A stretch of DNA of 64,000 nucleotides from contig NZ_JAIWJA010000003.1 in assembly GCF_020515695.1 (NCBI RefSeq), positions 682,001 to 746,000 of the forward strand. The letters run 5' to 3'. The notes beneath the pieces were generated by a model. That model saw only the letters and a list, made by a program, of their open reading frames with translations, was not told where the DNA came from and did not search any database. The first letter of the stretch is position 1, and each line of letters starts with the position of its first letter. Below are positions 30,330 to 39,449 of this stretch, one piece after another. Both the position numbers and the translations under genes were made by a program. This stretch comes from Pseudomonas sp. MWU16-30317. Its GTDB lineage: Bacteria > Pseudomonadota > Gammaproteobacteria > Pseudomonadales > Pseudomonadaceae.

Positions 30330-31479
30330 GGGCAACTCCTGTTTCGGCCAGCTTCACGGGGTCGTTCTCGCGCAGGGCATCCGGCGGGTTGTCGACCACC
30401 CGGTCCTTGGTCGCCAGGCCTTGGTCGATCACCAACCGCGCGCCGAGGTCCAGACCGATATGAATGTCGCGCATATGCACATGGTTGCTGGCATCCAGCA
30501 CCGCCACCTGGGTGCCTTGGGCGCGGAAGATCAGCGCGCTGGACGGGATACTGACTGCGTGCAGATCGGCAGCGACCTTGACCGTGGTGTCGGCGTAGTC
30601 ACCGGGCATCAGCGCGCCGTCCGGGTTGTCGGCGACGAATTGCGCCAGCAATGTGCCGGAGCGCGGGTCCACCGAAGTGGAGTCGCCCAGGAGGGTGGCG
30701 GTATAGGTCTTGCCGGGGTGTTCGGGCACCGTCAGCTGCACTTGCAGGCCGGGGTGCACGGCGCTGGCGTAGTTCTGCGGCACCGGAATGTACAGGCGCA
30801 GGCGGCGGGTGTCGGCGATGGTGAACAAGGATGTGGTCCCGCCGTCGTCGGCCTTGATCAACTGGCCGATGTCGGTGTTGCGCGCGGTGATGGTGCCGGT
30901 GAATGGCGCGCGAATGGTCTTGTACGCTTCAAGGTCCTTGAGCCGAGCGTAGTCGGCCTCGGCGGCTTGCACATCGGCCTTGGCCACGGCGGCGCTGGAG
31001 ACTTTTTCGTCCACCTCTTGTTGCGACACCGAATGGGTATCGAGCAGATGCTGCCAGCGTTGCGCGGTGCTGCTGGCCAGTTGCGCACTGGCCTTTTGTT
31101 GCAGCAGGTGCGCATAGGCCTGGGCCATCTGCTGGTCGAGCTCGGGGCTGTCGATATCGGCCAGCACCTGGCCGGCCTGGACCTGGGTGCCGATGTCGGC
31201 TTTCCAGTCCTTGAGGTAGCCGCTCACCCGGGCGTTGATCGGCGCCATGTTCCAGGCCTGCAGATGCGCGGGCAGGCTCAGGGTGTCGCCTTGGGCATTG
31301 ACGCTCGGGGCGAAGGTGCTGACCACCGGTATCGCCTGGCTTTCGGTCCAGGCCTGCACGGCGTGGGCATCGCGGCTGCGGGCCGAGAGGCCGACGCCGA
31401 CCAGCACGGCTGCCAGGGTCAGGCCGCTGATGCCGGCCACCATCAAGCGTTTGCGCGAAGGGGTAGGGTTAGATGACAT
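30313..31479 (-). CDS. RND efflux periplasmic adaptor (membrane fusion protein)
   Basis: A 388-residue HlyD/AcrA-family protein with one N-terminal membrane anchor (LMVAGISGLTLAAVLVGVG). The lipoyl halves are GYLKDWKADIGTQVQAGQVLA and IRAPFTGTITARNTDIGQLI around a coiled-coil hairpin, followed by beta-barrel domains. ATG at 31479 overlaps the pump stop in the string ATGTCATCTAA, implying coupled translation. Gene order pump, adaptor, channel differs from the common adaptor-first order. Confidence 0.93.
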   Translation of the reverse strand: MSSNPTPSRKRLMVAGISGLTLAAVLVGVGLSARSRDAHAVQAWTESQAIPVVSTFAPSVNAQGDTLSLPAHLQAWNMAPINARVSGYLKDWKADIGTQVQAGQVLADIDSPELDQQMAQAYAHLLQQKASAQLASSTAQRWQHLLDTHSVSQQEVDEKVSSAAVAKADVQAAEADYARLKDLEAYKTIRAPFTGTITARNTDIGQLIKADDGGTTSLFTIADTRRLRLYIPVPQNYASAVHPGLQVQLTVPEHPGKTYTATLLGDSTSVDPRSGTLLAQFVADNPDGALMPGDYADTTVKVAADLHAVSIPSSALIFRAQGTQVAVLDASNHVHMRDIHIGLDLGARLVIDQGLATKDRVVDNPPDALRENDPVKLAETGVAHAPKA

Positions 31480-34400
31480 GAGCGGTTTCTCCAACGACAG
31501 CGCGAGGGGTTGAGCGACGGTGCGCCAGGCTGAACACCACGGGCACGAACAACAAAGTAGCGGTAGTGGCGAGGATCAGGCCGCCGATCACGGCGCGCCC
31601 CAGCGGTGCGTTCTGCTCTTGCGAGATGGCCAGCGGCAACATGCCGATGATCATCGCCAGCGCAGTCATGCACACCGGGCGAAAGCGCGTGTAGCCGGCC
31701 TCCATGGCGGCCTTGAGGGCGTCGCCGTGTTCGGCCAGGCGCTCGCGGCAGAAACTCACCACCAGGATCGAGTTCGCCGTGGCCACGCCCATGCACAGAA
31801 TGGCCCCGGTGAGTGCCGGCACCGACAGCGAGGTACCGCTGAGGAACAGCATCCACACGATCCCGGCCAGCGCCGCCGGCAGGGCGGTGATGATCACGAA
31901 CGGGTCGACCCATGACTGGAAGTTGATGACGATCAGCAAGTAGATCAGTACCACCGCCCCCAGCAGGCCGACGCTCAAACCGTTGAAGGCTTCATGCAGC
32001 GCGTCGATCTGCCCGTGCAGGCTGATGATCGCGCCTTTGGGCCGCAGGCTGGCGGTGTCGTCGATGGCCTTTTGAATGTCCTTGGCCACGCCGCCCAGAT
32101 CGCGGCCTTGCACGTTGGCGTAGATGTCCAGCGTCGGGGTGACGTTGTAGTGGGTGATCACATCGGCGCTGTTGACCCGCTTCAAGGTGGCGATACCGCC
32201 GAGCACGGTGCTCTGGCCATTGCTGCCGGTGATCGGCAGGGACTCGAGCTCCGGCAGGGTGTCCATGCGGTACTGCGGGGTCGCGCCGACCACCGAGTAC
32301 GACACGCCGTTGGCCGGGTTCAGCCAGTAAGTCGGCGCGGTCTGCGAGGTGCCGGCCAGTGAGGCACCGAGGCTGGTGGTCACGTCACGCTCGGTAATGC
32401 CTAGCTGGTTGGCGCGCTGACGGTCGACGTTGACCTGCAACGATGGGTAGCCCAGCGATTGCTGCAGGCGCAGGTCGGCTATACCGGACACATGCTCCAG
32501 GCGGCGTTGCAGCTCGGCGGCATACGCACGGTTGGCGGCGTCGTTGGGCCCAGAGATTTTCACGTCCAGCGGCGCCGGTGCACCAAAGTTGAGGATCTGG
32601 CTGCTGATATCTGCGGGCATAAAGGCGAAGCCGGTGCCGGGGAAGCTTTGCGGCAGCACTTCACGCAGGCGCTTGACGTAGTCGGCAGTCGGCGCATGGC
32701 CTGGCTTGAGCGACACCTGGATGTCACCGTCCTGCGGGCCGACCGTGCCGCTGGCGCTGTAGGCCATGTCGATACCGCTGAGTGGGATGCCGATATTGTC
32801 GATGACGGTGTCGAGCTGATCCGGCGGCACGACCTCGCGGATCTTCGATTCGATGCGATCGAAGGCCGCCGCGCTTTCTTCGATACGCGTACCCAACGGC
32901 AGGCGCACGTGCATGGCCATGGCGCCGGCATCGGTGTTGGGGAAGAAGTCTTCACCCAGGCTCGGCAACAGCAGGAAGCTGGCCAATATGCAGGCCAGGA
33001 AGCCGATCAGGAAGCGCTTGCGGTTGCCCAGGGCCAGCAACAGCAGGCCATGATAGGCATCGCGCAGCGCCGAGAAGCCGCGCTCGAAACCGGCCTGAAA
33101 GCGGATCAGGCCGCTGACCAGAGGATTGCGGCGAGGGTGTGAGGTGGCAGTGAGATCGCTTTCGCGAGCAAGCTTTGCTCCCACAGTGTCAACCGCCCCA
33201 GCGTCGTGCGCTTGGGATCTTGAAGTGTCCACCGCTCCAGCATCGTGCGCTTGGGATCTTGAAGTGTCCACCGCTCCAGCATCGTGCGCTTGGGATCTTG
33301 AAGTGTCCACCGCTCCAGCATCGTGCGCTTGGGATCTTGAAGTGTCCACCGCTCCAGCGTCGTGCGCTTGGGATCTTGAAGTGTCAGCTGCTCCAGCGTC
33401 GTGCGCTTGTGGGAGCAAGGCTTGCCCGCGAAGAGGCCCGTCCTGCTGACCCGTTTCCCCATGCTGATCCCCTTCATGATGATTGATATAGGCATCCTCC
33501 GGATGATGCCCCTCACCGCCCTCGACCTTGTGCGGCTTGAGCAGGTACATCGCCAAGGTCGGCACCAGGGTCCGCGACAGCAAAAACGAACTGGCCATGG
33601 CGAAGATCACCGCCAGCGCCATCGGCCGGAACAGATAACCGGCGATGCCTTGCAGCATGAACATCGGCACGAACACGATGCAGATACACAGCAAGGACAC
33701 GAACGCCGGCCCGACGATCTGCCTGGCGCCATCGAGGATCGCGTCCTTGACCGCCTTGCCTTGTTCCAGGTGCCAGTTGATGTTTTCGATGGTCACCGTG
33801 GCGTCATCCACCAGGATGCCAACGGCCAGCGCCAGCCCCCCGAGCGTCATGACGTTGAGGGTCTGCCCGGACACCGCCAGCAAGGCGATGGCCGACATCA
33901 CCGCCAGCGGAATCGAAGCGGCGATGATCAGCGTCGAACGCCAGCTGCCGAGGAACAGCAGGATCATCACGCTGGTCAGCAAAGCGGCGATGATGCCTTC
34001 ACGAGCAACGCTGCCGACCGACTCCTTGACGAACACCGAGGCATCGCCCAGCAACGTGGTCTTGAGCTCCGGCGGCAGGGTTTCGTTGATGCGCGGGAGC
34101 ATGTCGCGAATGCTGTCGACGATTGACAGGGTCGAGATGTTGCCGTTCTTCAGCGCCGGCATCAGCACCGCGCGACGGCCGTCGACGCGCACGATATTGG
34201 TTTGCGGCGGCGAGCCGTCGCGCACGTGGGCGACCTGGCCGAGGGTGATTTCGGCGCCGTCGACCGTCTTGATCGGCAGGTCGTTGAGGGCGTCGATGGC
34301 GGTCGGGCTGTTGTTCAACAGAATGGTGTATTCGTCACCGCCGAGTTTGGCGGTGCCCACCGGGATGATCTGGTTCTGCGCCGCCAGGGCGTTGGCCACA

Positions 34401-35011
34401 TCCTGCGCCGACAGGCCCTTGGCGGCCAGCGCTTGCGGGTCGAGGTCGAGGGTAATCTGGCGTTGCTTGCCGCCCATGGGCGTCGGCATGGCCAGGCCCG
34501 GTACCGAGGTCAGTGGCAAGCGGACGCTGTTCTGCACCAGGTCACGAATCCGCGCTTCCGACAGCGTTGGGCTGGAGAACGCCATCTGCAGGATCGGCAC
34601 CGTTGACGCGCTGTAGTTGAGGATCAATGGTGGGGTGATACCGGCCGGCATCTGCTTGAGCACGGTTTGCGACACCGCGGTCACTTGAGCGTTGGCCGTG
34701 CGGATATCGACACCCGGCTGGAAGAAGATCTTGACGATCCCCATGCCCGGCAAGGACTGCGACTCGATGTGCTCGATGTCGTTGACCGTGGTGCTCAGCG
34801 AGCGTTCGTAGGTGTAGATCACGCGTCCGGCCATGGCGTCTGGCGCCAGGCCGGCGTATTGCCAGACCACCGCGACCACTGGAATGCCGATGTCAGGGAA
34901 TACATCGGTGGGTGTTCGCACGGCAGCGAGCGGCCCCACGATGCAGATGAAAATCGCCATCACGAGAAACGTATATGGCTTGGAAAGTGCGGTCTTGACC
35001 AGCCCGAGCAT
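31469..35011 (-). CDS. RND efflux pump with a translated REP/tandem-repeat insert
   Basis: Proton-driven inner-membrane transporter of about 1180 residues with two homologous halves, each with one membrane helix, a large periplasmic loop and five more helices. The proton-relay motif region GILVDDATVTIENI is in the first half. Residues about 525-617, in the cytoplasmic loop between the halves, are encoded by a REP doublet containing six 13-residue repeats of the type AHDAGAVDTSRSQ; a His- and acid-rich linker precedes it. Without this insert the length would be about 1087. ATG at 35011 follows GGGGGG; an earlier open start at 35161 is not supported. Whether the pump works is unknown, but the frame is intact. 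Confidence 0.92.
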   Translation of the reverse strand: MLGLVKTALSKPYTFLVMAIFICIVGPLAAVRTPTDVFPDIGIPVVAVVWQYAGLAPDAMAGRVIYTYERSLSTTVNDIEHIESQSLPGMGIVKIFFQPGVDIRTANAQVTAVSQTVLKQMPAGITPPLILNYSASTVPILQMAFSSPTLSEARIRDLVQNSVRLPLTSVPGLAMPTPMGGKQRQITLDLDPQALAAKGLSAQDVANALAAQNQIIPVGTAKLGGDEYTILLNNSPTAIDALNDLPIKTVDGAEITLGQVAHVRDGSPPQTNIVRVDGRRAVLMPALKNGNISTLSIVDSIRDMLPRINETLPPELKTTLLGDASVFVKESVGSVAREGIIAALLTSVMILLFLGSWRSTLIIAASIPLAVMSAIALLAVSGQTLNVMTLGGLALAVGILVDDATVTIENINWHLEQGKAVKDAILDGARQIVGPAFVSLLCICIVFVPMFMLQGIAGYLFRPMALAVIFAMASSFLLSRTLVPTLAMYLLKPHKVEGGEGHHPEDAYINHHEGDQHGETGQQDGPLRGQALLPQAHDAGAADTSRSQAHDAGAVDTSRSQAHDAGAVDTSRSQAHDAGAVDTSRSQAHDAGAVDTSRSQAHDAGAVDTVGAKLARESDLTATSHPRRNPLVSGLIRFQAGFERGFSALRDAYHGLLLLALGNRKRFLIGFLACILASFLLLPSLGEDFFPNTDAGAMAMHVRLPLGTRIEESAAAFDRIESKIREVVPPDQLDTVIDNIGIPLSGIDMAYSASGTVGPQDGDIQVSLKPGHAPTADYVKRLREVLPQSFPGTGFAFMPADISSQILNFGAPAPLDVKISGPNDAANRAYAAELQRRLEHVSGIADLRLQQSLGYPSLQVNVDRQRANQLGITERDVTTSLGASLAGTSQTAPTYWLNPANGVSYSVVGATPQYRMDTLPELESLPITGSNGQSTVLGGIATLKRVNSADVITHYNVTPTLDIYANVQGRDLGGVAKDIQKAIDDTASLRPKGAIISLHGQIDALHEAFNGLSVGLLGAVVLIYLLIVINFQSWVDPFVIITALPAALAGIVWMLFLSGTSLSVPALTGAILCMGVATANSILVVSFCRERLAEHGDALKAAMEAGYTRFRPVCMTALAMIIGMLPLAISQEQNAPLGRAVIGGLILATTATLLFVPVVFSLAHRRSTPRAVVGETAHVI
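33159..33438. repeat. REP doublet with expanded 39-bp tandem repeat inside the pump gene
   Basis: The outer REP halves are ttcgcgagcaagctttgctc (33161) and gtgggagcaaggcttgcccg (33409). Between them a 39-base unit beginning gtgtc repeats at 33186, 33225, 33264, 33303 and 33342, with a partial sixth at 33381. The units differ at only a few positions. As 39 is a multiple of three and the unit has no stop in the pump frame, the coding sequence stays open. Confidence 0.95.
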
Positions 35012-35200
35012 GCTAAGCCCCCCAATGTTGAATCGGCGCAGTCTTCCATGGAACACGCCAGACACTTCCTTAACTCGTATGAAGATTGCGTTAGGGCCTT
35101 GTTCATGGGGATTCATTTGTTTAGAGCGGTCGCGCTGCCCAAGCTTGTCGGCAAACAACACTGACTTCCTCTTTCTCGACTACGAATACAGGTACTGCTC

Positions 35201-35611
35201 ATGAACGCAAAATGGCGTGTGTTGATCCCTCTGCTGGGTATGGTCGGGCTGCTTGCCGGCTGTGCCGGGCCGATGCCCAAGCCCGATCCGAATGATGCCT
35301 GGGTCGGCCTGCACGAAGAGCCGGACGCGGTGCTGATGGCCGCCGACCTGGACGGCAAGCGCTTGAACGACGGGCGTTACTTTGAAGTACCACCGGGCAA
35401 GCACCGGTTGGACATGACCTTGATCGTCGATGGCGTGGGCGACAACGACGAGCAGAACTGCTCGGCGCGGGTGGATTTCGGCCAGTTCAAGGCGGGCGGG
35501 CATTACAGCCTGGTGGAGAGCAGCCTGGGTGAGGATTACACGGTCAAGCTTGAAGACAGCAAGGGCAAGCAGATCGGGCATGCGTCTGATGTGACGTGCC
35601 TGCCGGGCTAA
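35201..35611 (+). CDS. Small putative lipoprotein
   Basis: A 136-residue exported protein with lipobox GLLAGC (Cys21), then a short proline-rich stretch and a compact, probably beta-rich domain with two further cysteines (EQNCSARVDF and SDVTCLPG) that could form a disulfide. It is divergent from the RND operon, with the start 190 bases from the pump start. I recognise no family. Confidence 0.7.
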   Translation: MNAKWRVLIPLLGMVGLLAGCAGPMPKPDPNDAWVGLHEEPDAVLMAADLDGKRLNDGRYFEVPPGKHRLDMTLIVDGVGDNDEQNCSARVDFGQFKAGGHYSLVESSLGEDYTVKLEDSKGKQIGHASDVTCLPG

Positions 35612-35845
35612 CGGATTTGTGCTGATACGACCGGCCCCTTCGCGGCCCGACGTGCACCCTTGCTCCGATAGTGTAAGCCGGCCCTGAGTCCTGCACCTGT
35701 GGGAGCACAGCTCACTGGCGAAGGGGCCGGTACAGCTCGCCAAAAACCATGGAATCTCCCGCAGAATCGACGGAACTGGAGCCGTACGCCTGCGCGAGCA
35801 AGGTTGCGTGTTTGGCGGCGAAGCGGCCATCCATGGCCACCCTAG
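35612..35845. repeat. REP-like elements between the lipoprotein and cdhB
   Basis: A degenerate REP doublet at about 35631-35730 (ccccttcgcggcccgacgtg and gtgggagcacagctcactgg) is followed by another weak half near 35790-35825. The two convergent genes end on either side. I see no gene in this stretch. Confidence 0.65.
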
Positions 35846-36301
35846 TCAAAGCGCGATCTTGCGGCCTGCATACTCCGGTGCAGGCCAGTCTTGCTGGGCA
35901 GCCGTTATTCGCTCCAGTGCTGCCTTCGTTTGCGGCGTAAACGCCGCCGACTTCGGCCCCTCCAGATTCACTTGCAACAACATCTGCTCACTCGCCGCCA
36001 TCACTTGCGCTTCTCCTTCGGGGTGGAGTGTCAGGTAGAGCTGCAAGCGCTTGCGATCCATCGCCATGATCTGGATCCGCGCCTCAACTGCTGCGCCCAG
36101 CTTCACTTCATGCAGATAATTGATGTGCGCCTCCAGGGTAAACAGCGTCAACCCGGTACGCTCACGGCTCCGTGCATCCAGGCCGATCTCGTCCATCAAG
36201 CCATCCACTGCATAGCTGAAAATCAGCAGGTAAAAGGCATCGCGCAGATGCCCGTTGTAGTCCACCCATTCCGGCGGGATCGCCCCACGCCAGCCGATCA
36301 T
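35846..36301 (-). CDS. cdhB: Betainyl-CoA thioesterase CdhB
   Basis: A 151-residue hot-dog-fold thioesterase of the 4-hydroxybenzoyl-CoA type ([16 protein letters not shown] contains the catalytic region). In carnitine degradation it releases glycine betaine from its CoA ester. The start ATG overlaps the cdhA stop by four bases, so cdhC-cdhA-cdhB is one operon in the order found in P. aeruginosa. Confidence 0.87.
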   Translation of the reverse strand: MIGWRGAIPPEWVDYNGHLRDAFYLLIFSYAVDGLMDEIGLDARSRERTGLTLFTLEAHINYLHEVKLGAAVEARIQIMAMDRKRLQLYLTLHPEGEAQVMAASEQMLLQVNLEGPKSAAFTPQTKAALERITAAQQDWPAPEYAGRKIAL

Positions 36302-37263
36302 TCTGCGAACGCCATGCCGTGCTTGGCCTTGGTCACCCGCACCGCGTCAAGTACTGCCAGCAGGCAGTCGTCGCGGTAGCGTTCCAGTGCGCTGATGCTG
36401 CGTTCGCCGAGTTGCTCCGTGGTGCCGTCGACCACGTCATCGATCAGCTTGTTGGTCAGTTCCGGCGCGGGCAGGTAGGTCCAGGGCAGTTGCAGCGCCG
36501 GGCCGAACTGGTTCATGAAGTGGCGCATGCCGGCATCGCCGCCGGCCAGGGTGTAGGTCAGGAAGGTGCCCATGAACGACCAGCGCAAGCCGGCGCCGAA
36601 GCGGATCGCGTCGTCGATTTCGCCGGTGGTGGCAACGCCGTCGTTGACCAGGTGCAGGGCCTCGCGCCACAAAGCTTCGAGCAGGCGATCGGCGATGAAT
36701 CCGGGGACTTCCTTGCGTACGTGCAGCGGCCGCATGCCCAGCGATTGGTAGACCTTGATCGCCGCTTGCACGGCCTCGGGATCGGTCTGTTTGCCGCCGA
36801 CTACTTCCACCAGCGGCAGCAGGTACACCGGGTTGAAAGGATGGCCTACCACGCAACGCTCGGGGTGCGTCGCGCCCTCGTAGAATTCGCTGGGCAGCAG
36901 GCCCGAGGTGCTGGAGCCGATCAAGGCGTTCGGTTTGGCGGCGGCGCTGATCCGGCTGTGCAATTGCAGCTTGAGATCGAGGCGCTCGGGGGCGCTTTCC
37001 TGGATGAAATCGGCATCGCGCACGCATTCCTCGACGGTTGCCACAAAGCGCAGGCGCTCCTGGGAGGCGCTGGCGCTGAGGCCTTGCTTGACCAGTGCTG
37101 GCCAGGCATTGGCGATTCGTTGGCGCAAGGCGGCTTCGGCGCCGGGGGCTGGGTCCCAGGCGACCACGTCAAGGCCGTGGGCGAGGGCGCGGGCGACCCA
37201 GCCGCTGCCGATCACGCCGCTGCCGAGGGCGGCGAACGTCTTGATGTTGGTGATGTACGTCAT
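36298..37263 (-). CDS. cdhA: L-carnitine dehydrogenase CdhA
   Basis: NAD-dependent oxidation of carnitine to 3-dehydrocarnitine. The 321-residue protein belongs to the 3-hydroxyacyl-CoA dehydrogenase family, with the Rossmann motif [12 protein letters not shown] near residue 13 and the family feature [20 protein letters not shown]. The start is ATG at 37263 ([10 protein letters not shown]). The open frame continues upstream into a REP element but that part is meaningless. Confidence 0.93.
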   Translation of the reverse strand: MTYITNIKTFAALGSGVIGSGWVARALAHGLDVVAWDPAPGAEAALRQRIANAWPALVKQGLSASASQERLRFVATVEECVRDADFIQESAPERLDLKLQLHSRISAAAKPNALIGSSTSGLLPSEFYEGATHPERCVVGHPFNPVYLLPLVEVVGGKQTDPEAVQAAIKVYQSLGMRPLHVRKEVPGFIADRLLEALWREALHLVNDGVATTGEIDDAIRFGAGLRWSFMGTFLTYTLAGGDAGMRHFMNQFGPALQLPWTYLPAPELTNKLIDDVVDGTTEQLGERSISALERYRDDCLLAVLDAVRVTKAKHGMAFAE

Positions 37264-37326
37264 GTGCGGTCCTCGTGTGTCGGATTCCGGCTGGGGAAAT
37301 CCTTTAGATGTTTTTGCATGCCTGGA

Positions 37327-37408
37327 TGGCCCCTTCGCGAGCAAGCTTTGCTCCCGCAGAGTTGCCAGAGTCGTACGCCTGTGGGAACAAGGCTTGCCGC
37401 GAAGAGGG
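37327..37408. repeat. REP doublet between cdhC and cdhA
   Basis: Inverted halves cccttcgcgagcaagctttg and gtgggaacaaggcttgccgc lie in the cdhC-cdhA intercistronic gap. Expression of cdhAB relative to cdhC may therefore be uncoupled. Confidence 0.85.
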
Positions 37409-37428
37409 CAGAGGCCTGAGTCAAGGCA

Positions 37429-38313
37429 TCAACGCCGGGTGAGGTTCATTTTTGCCCGGCCTTCGGCCGGCGTAAGGATGCGCGCGCCCAGGCGGGTGAG
37501 GATTTCACTCACGCGCTCGACCAGTTGGCCGTTGGTCGCGAGCACGCCTTTTTCGAGCCACAGGTTGTCTTCCAGACCGACCCGCACATTGCCGCCCAGC
37601 AACACCGATTGCGCGGCCATGGGCATCTGCATGCGGCCGATGCCGAAACCGGACCACACCGCATCGCTGGGCAGGTTGTCGACCATGGCCTTCATGGTGG
37701 TGGTATCCGCCGGCGCGCCCCAAGGGATGCCCAGGCACAGCTGGAACAGCGGGTCGACCAGCAGCCCTTCCTTGATCATCTGCTTGGCGAACCAAAGGTG
37801 GCCGGTGTCGAAAATCTCCAGCTCGGCCTTCACGCCCAACTCGGTGATGCGCTGGGCGCCTGCGCGCAGTTGCTGCGGGGTAGAGACGTAAATGGTGTTG
37901 CCGTCGCCGAAGTTGAGGGTGCCGCAATCCAGCGTGCAGATCTCCGGCAGCAACTCTTCGACATGGGCCAGGCGCGTCAGCGGGCCGACCAGATCGGTGC
38001 CGGGGCCGAAGTCGGTGGGCGATTCGCCCGCGCCGATCTCCAGGTCGCCGCCCATGCCTGCGGTGAGATTGACGATGATGTCGATGTCCGCCTCGCGGAT
38101 GCGCTCCATGACTTCACGGTACAGCGCTACGTCACGGCTGAATTGCCCGGTCTGCGGGTCGCGCACATGGCAGTGGACCACGGTGGCGCCGGCCTTGGCG
38201 GCTTCGACGGCAGCGGCGGCGATCTGCTTGGGGGTAATGGGCACGAGGTGGCTCTTGCCGGTGGTGTCGCCCGCGCCGGTGAGGGCACAGGTGATGATGA
38301 CGTCGTGGTTCAT
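37429..38313 (-). CDS. cdhC: CdhC, dehydrocarnitine:acetyl-CoA cleavage enzyme (BKACE)
   Basis: A 294-residue TIM-barrel zinc enzyme of the beta-keto acid cleavage family. It converts 3-dehydrocarnitine and acetyl-CoA to betainyl-CoA and acetoacetate. Metal ligands include the HCHVRDP motif near residue 48 and the conserved glutamate region [11 protein letters not shown]. The ATG is preceded by AAGGAA. The element about 103-132 bases upstream closely resembles that of caiX, so cdhC seems to have its own promoter here. Confidence 0.93.
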   Translation of the reverse strand: MNHDVIITCALTGAGDTTGKSHLVPITPKQIAAAAVEAAKAGATVVHCHVRDPQTGQFSRDVALYREVMERIREADIDIIVNLTAGMGGDLEIGAGESPTDFGPGTDLVGPLTRLAHVEELLPEICTLDCGTLNFGDGNTIYVSTPQQLRAGAQRITELGVKAELEIFDTGHLWFAKQMIKEGLLVDPLFQLCLGIPWGAPADTTTMKAMVDNLPSDAVWSGFGIGRMQMPMAAQSVLLGGNVRVGLEDNLWLEKGVLATNGQLVERVSEILTRLGARILTPAEGRAKMNLTRR

Positions 38314-38415
38314 GGAGCTGATTCCTTTGGCCGGTTGGCGCTAACGGTGTTGACCGATACCTGCATCGGTGTGGCGCCCAGATTACGGTTTAGTCGCAAA
38401 GGAAAGGCGAACCAC

Positions 38416-38445
38416 GGCGACGTGGACTTGTACACAGACGACTTG
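38416..38445 (-). promoter_or_regulatory. Probable CdhR site upstream of cdhC
   Basis: Thirty bases that match the caiX element at 40506-40535 at 24 positions. On the gene's strand, GTCGTC and GTCGCC start 21 bases apart, separated by a stretch containing CAAGTCC. The distance to the cdhC start is 103-132 bases, almost the same as for caiX. Confidence 0.65.
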
Positions 38446-38478
38446 GGCGAGGAATACACGTAGTGGGCGGGAAGACAT

Positions 38479-39261
38479 TTACGCCCTGATCCGTTTGACC
38501 AGGTTTTCAAATAGAGAGTTATTTTTATAGCCCGCCAATAATTCGGGATTTTGAAGTAAGTGTTTAAACTGCTGGTCGTATTCTGCAGCTTTAAGATAGT
38601 TGAAGGTTTCAGATACATCACCCGTCATGGCCGAGGCTTTCAGGTAGGCGTCTTGAAGTTTAGCTCGCGCTTTATCTGGATTCTGGCCTGCACCATCCGT
38701 CGCCATTGAGAATAGGCGCGAGTGAGTGGTCTCTGCTGCTTTTTTTGATGCGGGGATTGGAATGGCCGAACTTGAAGGTCTATTGATGGCTACAGGTCTC
38801 GTTTTTAATCGCGGAGTATTAATGTGTGTTCCTAGTAGCTTTCCTACGTCAGGGTCTGTCTCTAGGAGGTGGTGAATTGTCCAAAGTTTTTTGAGCTGGA
38901 GATCATCTATAGGAATTGCCGTCCTTGCAGCACCCCATGCAGGCATATGCCCGGTAGGATCGAGATAGTTGACCGGGTCACTTTTCCCATAGGCATAGCA
39001 GTTCAACCCTCCTTTGCCAAAAGGACTGATACTATCCGGGCTATTGAACCGCATCAGTAAAGGGTTGTAGTTGCGGTAGCCGCTACCGAGCAAGTAATGG
39101 CACGATGGCGCCTCTTTGTACTGGCCGTTGAATGCCAATCGCGAGCGGACAGTTTGACTTTCTCGATGCAGGCCAAACGGAAGGTAACTCACAAAAGAGT
39201 GCCGCGATTGAGTCCTCAGGACGGAGTTATGCTGGTCAGTTGCTATCAGTTGAACACTCAT
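38479..39261 (-). CDS. Orphan Rhs-core mini-protein, soluble C-terminus
   Basis: A 260-residue protein. Residues 1-110 match the C-terminal core of Rhs/YD-repeat proteins (FNGQYKEAPSCHYLLGSGYR, YNPLLMRFNSPDSISPFGKG and the end motif SDPVNYLDPTGHMP), after which the sequence becomes unrelated, lysine-rich and lower in GC. The long upstream Rhs barrel and any secretion domain are absent. AGGAG lies before ATG 39261. It interrupts the caiX-cdhC order. No immunity-like ORF lies beside it. Whether the tail is a toxin is unknown. Confidence 0.8.
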   Translation of the reverse strand: MSVQLIATDQHNSVLRTQSRHSFVSYLPFGLHRESQTVRSRLAFNGQYKEAPSCHYLLGSGYRNYNPLLMRFNSPDSISPFGKGGLNCYAYGKSDPVNYLDPTGHMPAWGAARTAIPIDDLQLKKLWTIHHLLETDPDVGKLLGTHINTPRLKTRPVAINRPSSSAIPIPASKKAAETTHSRLFSMATDGAGQNPDKARAKLQDAYLKASAMTGDVSETFNYLKAAEYDQQFKHLLQNPELLAGYKNNSLFENLVKRIRA

Positions 39262-39449
39262 TTTTTAATCTCCTGGTTTTGATGTCAGAGAGATTGCGCC
39301 GTGGGGTCTACAGTCGCTAGCTATCAGATCTGGTAGGTAGCACCTCGCCGAATCGTTCAGTTACCCTCAATCCTAGGCGTTCATTACCGTTAAAGGGCTT
39401 GGTACCAAGCAGGATGAAAGTATTATCCAGAACGCCAGAGGTATTGATA

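Noticed and set aside
33186..33408. Possible CRISPR array
   Set aside because: The 39-base units are contiguous with no unique spacers, and no cas gene is present.
33106..33516. Small open frames in other phases through the 39-bp repeats
   Set aside because: A 39-base unit without stops keeps several frames open at once. Only the pump frame continues into conserved sequence on both sides.
39397..39410. Palindrome GCTTGGTACCAAGC near the caiX stop
   Set aside because: A perfect 14-base palindrome, but with no loop and no T-tract it is not a terminator. With no second copy I cannot assign a role.
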